Source: an uncultured Verrucomicrobiota bacterium
GTDB taxonomy: Bacteria > Verrucomicrobiota > Kiritimatiellia > RFP12 > UBA1067
Reading direction: 5' to 3'
DNA length: 13,274 nucleotides
NCBI GenBank assembly: GCA_946615875.1
Contig: CAMOIK010000042.1
Location: 1 to 13,274, forward strand
Made by a program: the position numbers and the translations under genes
The notes under the pieces: generated by a model
Told to the model about the DNA's origin: nothing
What the model saw: the letters and a program-made list of their open reading frames with translations, nothing else
Databases searched by the model: none
Part shown: piece by piece, positions 6,120 to 12,510 of the stretch
Layout: every line of letters begins with the position of its first letter
How positions within the stretch are numbered: the stretch's first letter is position 1

Positions 6120-6730
6120 CGTCGCTTCAACGCGAGTCTCTGCATGACGCCTTTCAGCGACTTCCACATTTCCCCCTTTATCTTCTGGACGGCAGGCGTG
6201 ACTTCTGCAAAGCGCAGAAAGTAGTTCGGCGAATATGTAACGAGCGCCTCTTCCCCTTCGTTTCCAGAAATCCACATGCCGGGCCCGGCGCGAAGGCCCG
6301 GAAACCACTTCTTGAGAGCGCGGTCACCCAAGACGACATATATCTGCGCCTTGGGCCGCGGCGGATCTGCCACGACGGGCGCGGTGTCCGGAGTGTGGAG
6401 CATCGCACTTGTAATTTTCGCGATCATATCCGCCCCAGCGCCGGTCAACGGGCGATCGTGCAGAAACACGAAATCAAAGAAACCGTCAGCAGACAGAGCC
6501 GGCTTGTCCGGAACGGATGCGACTGGGCGCGCCGCCGTCGCCGGCGGCGCGGAAGGCGCAGGTTGCGGTGCAAACTCTGGCGGCGGCGCAGGCGGCGCGA
6601 CGACGGCGGTCTTCCGCCGCTCCGGCGGCGCCAGCAGAGAGCGGTCGATCTCGATAGACCTGACGCCGAGCTCGCGTTCAAGCGCAAGCTCGGCCTCAAG
6701 TCCTTCCAGTATGTAATCTAGCGCCGTCAC
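6116..6730 (-). CDS. Uracil-DNA glycosylase-superfamily-like protein with a degenerate active site
   Basis: The 204-residue product has three parts: a helical N-terminus (2-40), a Pro/Ala-rich linker (45-80) and a C-terminal domain (83-204). The C-terminal part resembles the second half of family 4/5-type UDGs: IYVVLGDRALKKWFPGL (130-146) matches the IVTLGR.A strand, and LVTYSPNYFLR (163-173) matches the TYHPAYLLR motif. The motif His is replaced by Ser (S167), the GEAPG-type water-activating motif is missing (LHDRPLTGAGADM instead), and there are no cysteines for the 4Fe-4S cluster. It is therefore probably not a normal uracil glycosylase. The GTG start at 6730 overlaps the galE stop (GTGA) and the 3' end overlaps dus the same way. 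Confidence 0.6.
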   Translation of the reverse strand: MTALDYILEGLEAELALERELGVRSIEIDRSLLAPPERRKTAVVAPPAPPPEFAPQPAPSAPPATAARPVASVPDKPALSADGFFDFVFLHDRPLTGAGADMIAKITSAMLHTPDTAPVVADPPRPKAQIYVVLGDRALKKWFPGLRAGPGMWISGNEGEEALVTYSPNYFLRFAEVTPAVQKIKGEMWKSLKGVMQRLALKRR

Positions 6731-7767
6731 GCCTCTGCCGGCTTGTTTCTGAAACCGTATGGGTTCTGACTCTGCCAGCGCCAACCATCCTCGCACATCT
6801 CCTCGATGCCGCGCTCGGCCTTCCAGCCGAGTTCCTTCGCGGCGAGCGAAGGATCGGCCCAGCACTCCGCGATGTCGCCCGGACGGCGCGGGCATATCTT
6901 GTATGGGACGGGACGACCGGAAGCCTTCTCGAACGCCTTGACAATCTGCAGAACGCTGTAGCCGTGGCCTGTGCCTAGATTGTAGATCTTCAGACCGAGC
7001 TTCGGGTTCGCCTCCAGCTTCTCAATCGCCTTGAGATGTCCGATGGCCAGATCGACCACGTGAATATAGTCTCGCACGCCGGTGCCATCGACCGTCGGAT
7101 AGTCGTTGCCGAAGACGTTCAGTTCGGGGAGCCTCCCCACTGCTACCTGCGCCACATACGGCAGCAGGTTGTTGGGGATGCCCGCCGGATCCTCTCCTAT
7201 CCTGCCGGACTTGTGCGCACCGATCGGATTGAAGTAGCGCAGGAGTATGACGTTCCATTCCGGGTCCGCCTTCTGCACATCCTTGAACACCTGCTCCATC
7301 ATCAGTTTCGTCCAGCCGTAGGCATTGGTACAGCCAGGCGTGGGGAAGTCCTCGCGAATCGGCACGGACGCCGGATCGCCATAGACCGTGGCGGACGACG
7401 AGAATACGATGTTCTTGCAACCGTGCTCCGAAAGGCATTTGAGCAGCGTGAACGTTCCGCCGAGATTGTTCGCGTAATACTTGAGTGGAATGCGCGTGGA
7501 CTCGCCGACCGCTTTGAGCGCCGCAAAGTGTATCGTCGCGTGGAACGGGCCTTCGGTGTCAAGGACTTTGTTGAGCGCGGCTTCGTCGCGGATGTCAACT
7601 TTATAGAACACCGGCTTGCGTCCGGTTATTTCCGCCACGCGATCCAGCGAAATCTCGCACGAATTGCAGAGGTTGTCCACGATCACGACGTCGTGACCGG
7701 CGTTGAGAAGTTCGACCACCGTGTGGCTGCCGATGAAACCGGCGCCGCCTGTTACCAGTATCTTCAT
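6727..7767 (-). CDS. galE: UDP-glucose 4-epimerase
   Basis: This 346-residue short-chain dehydrogenase-type enzyme interconverts UDP-glucose and UDP-galactose (or the N-acetyl forms), supplying sugars for surface polysaccharides and galactose use. Visible are the NAD-binding TGGAGFIGSH (6-15), D58 of the VDIRD strand, HFAALKAVGES (80-90), catalytic S125 in SSSATVYGD, and the Y150-x3-K154 pair in AYGWTK. The NLGTGxGYSV and RRPGDIAECWAD motifs near the C-terminus are typical of GalE. The ATG at 7767 is preceded by AAGGAG at ideal spacing. It heads a tightly overlapping trio with the UDG-like and dus genes. Confidence 0.97.
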   Translation of the reverse strand: MKILVTGGAGFIGSHTVVELLNAGHDVVIVDNLCNSCEISLDRVAEITGRKPVFYKVDIRDEAALNKVLDTEGPFHATIHFAALKAVGESTRIPLKYYANNLGGTFTLLKCLSEHGCKNIVFSSSATVYGDPASVPIREDFPTPGCTNAYGWTKLMMEQVFKDVQKADPEWNVILLRYFNPIGAHKSGRIGEDPAGIPNNLLPYVAQVAVGRLPELNVFGNDYPTVDGTGVRDYIHVVDLAIGHLKAIEKLEANPKLGLKIYNLGTGHGYSVLQIVKAFEKASGRPVPYKICPRRPGDIAECWADPSLAAKELGWKAERGIEEMCEDGWRWQSQNPYGFRNKPAEA

Positions 7768-7783
7768 GTTTCTCCTTATTGAG

Positions 7784-7818
7784 GGGTTGAAAACGCAAAG
7801 GGTCCAAATGGGTTGAAA
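7784..7818. repeat. Direct repeat GGGTTGAAA, two copies 26 bp apart, upstream of galE
   Basis: GGGTTGAAA occurs on the plus strand at 7784-7792 and 7810-7818, between the galE start and the mscS stop. The spacing is near two and a half helical turns. It could be an operator pair for galE or a chance repeat. No convincing -10 for galE is visible. Confidence 0.3.
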
Positions 7819-7858
7819 GAGTGAACTCCGCCTAGACGTAAATCACGATAGCTAAATT

Positions 7859-7893
7859 GCCATCCACCAACTGCCAACTATCATCGACCAACT
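7859..7893. repeat. Five tandem 7-bp units at the mscS stop codon
   Basis: On the minus strand the 35 bases split exactly into AGTTGGT, CGATGAT, AGTTGGC, AGTTGGT and GGATGGC. Three units fit RGTTGGY and the other two are diverged. The first unit overlaps the mscS stop codon. Heptamer arrays of this general kind are known as STRR sequences in cyanobacteria; whether this one belongs to a dispersed family in this genome cannot be seen here. Confidence 0.5.
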
Positions 7894-8797
7894 AGCACTT
7901 GTGCACATCGAGCTGTGGGAACGGGATGACGACACCGTTGCGGTCGAATGCATCCTTGACGGCCTTGAGCGTCGCGGCGTGGACGTTCCAGTAGTCTGCT
8001 GCGGCGCACCACGGGCGGATGCACAGCGTAACGGCGCTGTCGCCGAAAAGCATCGGTTCGATGCGCGGCGGAGGCTCCGGCAGCACGCCTTCGACCGACA
8101 TGACGGCATCGCGCGCAATCTGCGACGCCCTGGAAATGTCTTCGCCGTATGCGATGCCGACCTGCAGATCGACGCGCCTCCGGCCCAGAGCCGAATAGTT
8201 CGTGATAGGGCTACCCCATGCGCTCTTGTTCGGCACGACGATCTTCTTGTTGTCGGCGGTGGCGAGCACGGTCGCCATGATATTCACTTCCAGCACCGTG
8301 CCGGAAAGCCCGGCCAGCTCGACGAAATCGCCCGCCTTGAATGGTTCGTTGAGCGCGATCATCATGCCGGACGCGAAGTTGCCCAGCGACTCCTGGAACG
8401 CGAAACCGAGTATGAAACCGGTGACACCAAGGCCGGCGATCAACGGCGCGACATTCACACCGAGACGGGCCAGGACCATGACGATCAGCAGTGCCCAGCA
8501 ACCCTTCGACACGACGGCCGACGCAAAATCGGAAATCAGCGTCCTCTTCTTTCCGTTGCGCGAAAACGCCTTGGCGGCCGCGGCGGAAAGCAGCCTGATG
8601 ACATACTTGCCCACGACCAGCATGAGCAACGCGATTAGCGCGTCCATTGCGAAATCGACGCCCTTCTCGGAAAACCACGCCACGACGGCATCGACCGCCG
8701 CCCGACCTTCGTCCACGTGGCTGGAGAACTCAGACGCCACCTTGCCGGACACGCTCGACACGACCGACGCCACTTCGTTTGTTTCAGGCATATTCAT
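7892..8797 (-). CDS. mscS: Small-conductance mechanosensitive channel, MscS family
   Basis: The 301-residue channel opens under membrane tension to release solutes during hypo-osmotic shock. It has three membrane segments (about residues 47-70, 85-110 and 114-145). The pore helix is Gly/Ala-rich (GVTGFILGFAFQESLGNFASG), and the beta domain follows with FKAGDFVELAGLSGTVLEV and VPNKSAWGSPITNYS. The C-terminal cytoplasmic cage ends in FPQLDVHKC, matching the FPYPQMDV end of E. coli MscS, so it is a compact member without extra domains. The ATG at 8797 follows AAGGA by 4 nt; the ATG at 8791 (10 nt spacing) is an equal candidate. It lies 22 bp after the carboxypeptidase gene. Confidence 0.95.
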   Translation of the reverse strand: MNMPETNEVASVVSSVSGKVASEFSSHVDEGRAAVDAVVAWFSEKGVDFAMDALIALLMLVVGKYVIRLLSAAAAKAFSRNGKKRTLISDFASAVVSKGCWALLIVMVLARLGVNVAPLIAGLGVTGFILGFAFQESLGNFASGMMIALNEPFKAGDFVELAGLSGTVLEVNIMATVLATADNKKIVVPNKSAWGSPITNYSALGRRRVDLQVGIAYGEDISRASQIARDAVMSVEGVLPEPPPRIEPMLFGDSAVTLCIRPWCAAADYWNVHAATLKAVKDAFDRNGVVIPFPQLDVHKC

Positions 8798-8819
8798 TCT
8801 TTCCTTTTCTAAGCTTTTC

Positions 8820-9710
8820 TCACCATGCGATGGCGCCGAGGGCATCGATGATCATGCGACTCGCGTTCTGGTCGCGCTCCTGCGCGCTGGCCGAGCCTAC
8901 GACCACGACGATGGCGCGCTTGCCGGAACGCGTTCCCGTGACGACCACCGACGAACCGCCGGCGTCAATGTAACCAGTCTTGAGTCCATCGACCTCGGGC
9001 ACCTTGACATCGCGGCGCCAGCCGCGATAGTCCTTGTTGAGTAGATTGTTGTGGTTGGAGATAGGGACGGCCACACCCTTCGACCCCGTCACGGTGGCGA
9101 ATGGAAGCTTCGTGTATTCCAGTATATTCGGCTGTTCTTTGACGATAGCGACGCCCAGTTTCGCGAGATCGGCGGCGCTGGAGCGATCGAAACCGCGCTT
9201 CGACCCCCTTGGCGGAGGCAAACCGTTGGGAGACGCAAAAGTCGTGTCGTCCATGCCCAACCGCCTCGCCTCGTCGTTCATCATGCCTACGAAGACTTCA
9301 ACGCTGCCGCCAATGCACTCGGCTATTGCCACTGCGATGTCGTTGGCACTCTTGAGCATCAGAGACTTCAGCGCCTCGTCTATCGACATCGACTCTCCCG
9401 GCAGGAGGCCGATGCGCGACGGCTCCTCCCTGGCGGAACGCTTCGACTGCACAATCCGGTCGTCCGGCGAGAGTTTGCCTTCGGCGACGGCTTTCAGCAG
9501 CAGACGCGCCGTCATAAGCTTTGTGCACGAGGCCGGATAGCACTCACGATCCGCCGAGTCCGAGAAAAGGACTCTGCCGTTGGAAGCATCGACCGCTATC
9601 GCGCCTACATACGGCGAGCGGCGATGCTCCATCTGTATCGCCGCAGCGCCACAGTGAACGGCGAGCGCGGCGGCGACAAGCGCCAGCAGGGAATAGCGCA
9701 TCGCCCTCAT
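8820..9710 (-). CDS. D-alanyl-D-alanine carboxypeptidase (PBP5/DacA-like, peptidase S11)
   Basis: The 296-residue exported serine enzyme trims terminal D-Ala from peptidoglycan stem peptides. A signal peptide (residues 1-24, basic start, hydrophobic LLALVAAALAV, cleavage likely after GAAA) leads to SxxK as SCTK (61-64, nucleophile S61), SxN as SAN (121-123) and KTG (244-246), all at S11 spacing. It stops soon after the catalytic domain, so it lacks the PBP5 C-terminal domain and membrane-anchoring helix and may be a free periplasmic enzyme. The ATG at 9710 overlaps the preceding stop as ATGA; a second ATG at 9701 would remove three residues. Its location before mscS groups two envelope-protection genes. 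Confidence 0.95.
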   Translation of the reverse strand: MRAMRYSLLALVAAALAVHCGAAAIQMEHRRSPYVGAIAVDASNGRVLFSDSADRECYPASCTKLMTARLLLKAVAEGKLSPDDRIVQSKRSAREEPSRIGLLPGESMSIDEALKSLMLKSANDIAVAIAECIGGSVEVFVGMMNDEARRLGMDDTTFASPNGLPPPRGSKRGFDRSSAADLAKLGVAIVKEQPNILEYTKLPFATVTGSKGVAVPISNHNNLLNKDYRGWRRDVKVPEVDGLKTGYIDAGGSSVVVTGTRSGKRAIVVVVGSASAQERDQNASRMIIDALGAIAW

Positions 9711-10540
9711 TTGACGAAAGCCCGCGTTGCCTTGACAAGCGTCTTCCACATCGCGGCGGGCGAATCGGCGGCCAGCATGGCGTCGAAGGCGTCGCCCTTT
9801 CTGAAGGAGTGGGCGAGGTCGGCCAGGAGGCGCAGGTAGAACGCGGAGACCGCGACCGGTATGGCGGAGAGGATGACTATGTTCACCTTGTTTTCGCCGT
9901 CCCAGTCGATGCCTTCGCGGCTCACGCCCACGGAGAAGGTGAGCCCGCCGCCCTCCACACCCCTGACGTGAGGGAACGCGATGCGGCTGCCCTCCATCGC
10001 TGTCGTCAAAATTGCCTCGCGCCCCATGGCCGCGGCGGTAAGCGCCTCGGCGTTCGACACGAAGCGCCCAGACTGCATGAGGCCTGCGAGTTCGGCGATG
10101 GCGTCCTGCGGCGTGGCGGCCTTCATGTCCGGGCACATCAGGCATTCGGCGCTGAAGCGCGAAACGCCCGTGCGCACGTCGTCTCGGTCTGGCTTCTCCG
10201 TAATGTTGCGCACGCCCTCGGCGTCGGTAGAGAAGAGAATTCTGCCACAGCTCGAACAGGTCACGAGATGCTGTGCGAGGCGCACTTGCTGCGCTTGCGC
10301 GATCGGCACCTGCATTCCGCACACGGCGCAGTTGCCGTCGGTCATGGCAGACATGACGATGAGGCTTCTCTTGTAGAGGCGCTCGTATATTCCCGCCACC
10401 TGCGGCGAAAGTTTCCCCTTGAGATCGTCGATCTGGTCGTTCAAAGCATCCAGCTGGCTCCCGTCGCCTGTCTTGTGGTGCTCTTCGCGGATGAGCACCA
10501 GCTCCTGGAGCTGGCGCAGGATGTTAATCTGCGTTTTCAT
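9707..10540 (-). CDS. Zinc-ribbon protein fused to a PTS EIIA (fructose/nitrogen type) domain
   Basis: The 277-residue cytoplasmic protein joins two families. Residues 1-66 are a short helical coiled coil; 71-103 form a C4 zinc ribbon (C71, C74, C95, C98; CGMQVPIAQAQ and CSSCGRILF) like the zf-RING_7/CT398-type proteins. A linker with another CxxC (C133, C136) leads to a PTS EIIA type 2 domain (about 145-277), with the phospho-acceptor His H191 in SRIAFPHVRG. EIIA-Ntr domains take phosphate from NPr/HPr and usually act as regulators. The ATG at 10540 overlaps the dtxR 3' end by 17 bp, so it is coupled to the metal regulator, and its stop overlaps the carboxypeptidase start. No EI, HPr or sugar permease is nearby, which favours a signalling role. 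Confidence 0.88.
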   Translation of the reverse strand: MKTQINILRQLQELVLIREEHHKTGDGSQLDALNDQIDDLKGKLSPQVAGIYERLYKRSLIVMSAMTDGNCAVCGMQVPIAQAQQVRLAQHLVTCSSCGRILFSTDAEGVRNITEKPDRDDVRTGVSRFSAECLMCPDMKAATPQDAIAELAGLMQSGRFVSNAEALTAAAMGREAILTTAMEGSRIAFPHVRGVEGGGLTFSVGVSREGIDWDGENKVNIVILSAIPVAVSAFYLRLLADLAHSFRKGDAFDAMLAADSPAAMWKTLVKATRAFVK

Positions 10541-10934
10541 CGGTTGTCTCTTCTTCCTCTTGCGTATAACTGCGTATCTTGTCCAATGTTTCTGCGGAAA
10601 GGATGTGCTCCATCAGGCAGGCGTCCTTGTCGGCGGTCTTGCCGCTCACGCCGAGTTTGACGAGGAACCTTCGAAGCAGGGTGTGGCGGTTGAGGACCGA
10701 GTCCGCCGCCTTGCGGCCTTTTGGGGTCAGCTCGATCGGGCCGTATGGCTCCTGCGTGACGAGCCCCATCTTTTTGAGCTCGTGAATCGCCTTAACGACA
10801 CTCGGCATCTTGACGTTGATATGCCTTGCGACGTCGCGCACGCAAGCGCTCCGGCCTTCCTTTATTATTATGTAGATGGCTTCGAGGTAGTCCTCGAGGC
10901 TCTGCGTCATCTGGTCTTTTTCAAGCCGTCTCAT
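10524..10934 (-). CDS. DtxR/MntR-family metal-dependent repressor
   Basis: The 136-residue protein has the winged helix-turn-helix (about 28-75) and metal-binding dimerization domain (about 77-125) of DtxR/MntR, without the SH3-like third domain. Expected metal ligands are D15, E18, H84, C106, E109 and H110. D15 and E18 match Bacillus MntR (D8, E11), while the DACLMEH cysteine matches DtxR/IdeR C102 rather than MntR E99, so Fe, Mn or Zn cannot be told apart. When metal-bound such proteins repress metal-uptake genes. The ATG at 10934 has no Shine-Dalgarno; the ATG at 10910 (MTQSLEDYLEA) matches the Bacillus MntR start and is a good alternative. The 3' end overlaps the zinc-ribbon/EIIA gene by 17 bp. 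Confidence 0.92.
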   Translation of the reverse strand: MRRLEKDQMTQSLEDYLEAIYIIIKEGRSACVRDVARHINVKMPSVVKAIHELKKMGLVTQEPYGPIELTPKGRKAADSVLNRHTLLRRFLVKLGVSGKTADKDACLMEHILSAETLDKIRSYTQEEEETTDENAD

Positions 10935-10965
10935 TTGGATGTGTGATGCTTGGTGGTGGCTTGCC

Positions 10966-10990
10966 GCCCGGCGAAGGTGGCCTTCGGGGC
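10966..10990. other. Bulged stem-loop between the Gfo-like and dtxR genes
   Basis: CGAAGG (10972-10977) and CCTTCG (10981-10986) pair around a 3-nt loop, and GCCC (10966-10969) pairs with GGGC (10987-10990) across a 2-nt bulge. It sits in the 65-bp gap before dtxR. No T-run follows on the minus strand, so it is at best a weak terminator or an RNA-processing or regulatory hairpin. No clear -10 box for dtxR is visible. Confidence 0.4.
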
Positions 10991-10999
10991 CGTGCGCGG

Positions 11000-12070
11000 C
11001 TACTTGCCGAACGGGCTGGTCTTCTTCATGAGATGCGCAAACTTCACGGCCTCCATCGAATCGTCTATGGAAAGCGGGAACGGCGCGGCGGTGCGGACGG
11101 TCTCATATATCGCCCGCCACATCGCGCTCAGCCCCCACGGCGTGCCGCGGTCCAGCGAAACGGGTATGCGCACACACGGCACCTCCTCGTGCATATCGAC
11201 AATGTCCGGAGTGCGAACGCTCGAACGGCGACGCGCGAACTTGAATTCGGGGTCCACTACCACGAGCTCGCCGGTCGTCTGCCCGGCATTCACGCGGAAC
11301 ACGCCGCGCTCGGCCCTCAGTTCGATGGAAGGCGCGCGGTTTTCTGGGAGCACTCCGCCGTTGAACTCGATCTCCGCCGATATGTGCGAACGTGTCTTAA
11401 GGCAGACGTGCGCGAAATCCTCGGCATCGCCCAGAGAGGCGACGCGCTTCAGTTCGCTCCACATTTGTACCGGAGGGCTGGGCAGGAGTTTGAGCGCCTG
11501 GAGAACGAGGTCGGTCATCGCATAGTAGGCTGCGCCGCCGCCCAGCCGCTTCACGGTCTGCCAGTCGTCACGCCGGATGAAGTCCTCCTGGCGTATCCGT
11601 ATCTGGTATATGTCGCCGAGGCGCGGGTCGCCCATCATCTTGCGGGACAGCATAAAGTCAGGCGCGAAGTATCCCCGCTGCGCCACGAGCAGGCGGTTTC
11701 GCGCCTTCTGCGCCGCGCCCCGCAGAAGCTGCGTCTCGTCTGGCGAAAGGGCCAGCGGCGCCTCGACCAGAGTCCAGAACCCGTGCTCCAGACTGGCCAT
11801 CGAATGCTCCACATGGTCTTGTGAACCGGTCATTATGACGACCAGGTCGATATCCGGCTCGTCCAGCATGTCCCTGAACTGGCGAAACATCTTGCAATCC
11901 GGGAAATCGACTTCTATCCTGTCACGCCGTTCCTTGGCAAGGTCGCATGCGGCGACGATCTTGAAGAGCGACGGGTGCGCCTTGAACAGGGGATAGTGCT
12001 CGAAGAAGAGCGTTCGCCCCAGGCCAAGCAGCGCGACCCGTATTGGTGGTCTGTGGTATTCCGAGCTCAT
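11000..12070 (-). CDS. Gfo/Idh/MocA-family oxidoreductase-like protein, probably non-catalytic
   Basis: The 356-residue protein has an N-terminal Rossmann fold (RVALLGLGRTLFFEHY, 11-26; ACDLAKERRDR; DIDLVVIMTGSQDHVE, 73-88) and the C-terminal alpha/beta domain of the family, whose members oxidise or reduce sugars and other small molecules with NAD(P). Key residues are altered. The third Gly of GxGxxG is absent, the EKP motif is E103-A104-P105 so the Lys is lost, and the usual DxGxH after GGG reads YYAMTD (in GGGAAYYAMTD), with no catalytic His. It may bind a nucleotide or sugar without turnover. The ATG at 12070 overlaps the nrdR stop (ATGA). Confidence 0.85.
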   Translation of the reverse strand: MSSEYHRPPIRVALLGLGRTLFFEHYPLFKAHPSLFKIVAACDLAKERRDRIEVDFPDCKMFRQFRDMLDEPDIDLVVIMTGSQDHVEHSMASLEHGFWTLVEAPLALSPDETQLLRGAAQKARNRLLVAQRGYFAPDFMLSRKMMGDPRLGDIYQIRIRQEDFIRRDDWQTVKRLGGGAAYYAMTDLVLQALKLLPSPPVQMWSELKRVASLGDAEDFAHVCLKTRSHISAEIEFNGGVLPENRAPSIELRAERGVFRVNAGQTTGELVVVDPEFKFARRRSSVRTPDIVDMHEEVPCVRIPVSLDRGTPWGLSAMWRAIYETVRTAAPFPLSIDDSMEAVKFAHLMKKTSPFGK

Positions 12071-12510
12071 TTCTTCACTATCTCCGTTATTACCGAAAGG
12101 AATTGCGCGACATCGGTGAACTTGCGGTAAACGCTCGCAAAACGGATATACGCGACTTCATCGATGCGGTGGAGTCCGTCCATGACCAGTTCGGCGATCC
12201 TGTCGCTCGAAACCTCGCCGGGATCGAGCGCATTCACCACGCCGTCTATCATGGTTCGGATCTGTTCGTCGCTTATCGGACGCTTGCCGCAGGCGCGGCG
12301 TATAGCGATATCCAGCTTCTGCCGGTCAAACGCCTGGCGGACGCCGCTGCGTTTGATGACCGTGATTTCGTCTCGGTCAATTTCCTCGTAAGTGGTGAAC
12401 CTGTTGCCGCAGCCCAAACATTCGCGCCGGCGGCGTATGGCGGCGCCTTCGCGGACAGTGCGCGAATCCAGCACCTTGTCGCTGGACTGACCGCACCTGG
12501 GGCATTTCAT
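12067..12510 (-). CDS. nrdR: Transcriptional repressor NrdR
   Basis: The 147-residue regulator of ribonucleotide reductase genes senses ATP/dATP and binds NrdR boxes. The N-terminal zinc ribbon has C3, C6, C31 and C34 with the hallmark DSRTVREGAAIRRRREC, and an ATP-cone domain follows from about residue 46 (ITVIKRSGVRQAFDRQKLD) to the end (VAYIRFASVYRKFTD). Length and motifs are standard. The ATG at 12510 overlaps the rnfE stop by 4 bp (ATGA) and has AAGGAG eight bases upstream inside rnfE. No nrd gene and no clear NrdR box is in the window. Confidence 0.97.
   Translation of the reverse strand: MKCPRCGQSSDKVLDSRTVREGAAIRRRRECLGCGNRFTTYEEIDRDEITVIKRSGVRQAFDRQKLDIAIRRACGKRPISDEQIRTMIDGVVNALDPGEVSSDRIAELVMDGLHRIDEVAYIRFASVYRKFTDVAQFLSVITEIVKK

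Noticed and set aside
6120..6308. Upstream in-frame extension of dus
   Set aside because: It lies entirely within the UDG-like gene and does not resemble Dus; the GTG overlapping the stop is the natural start.
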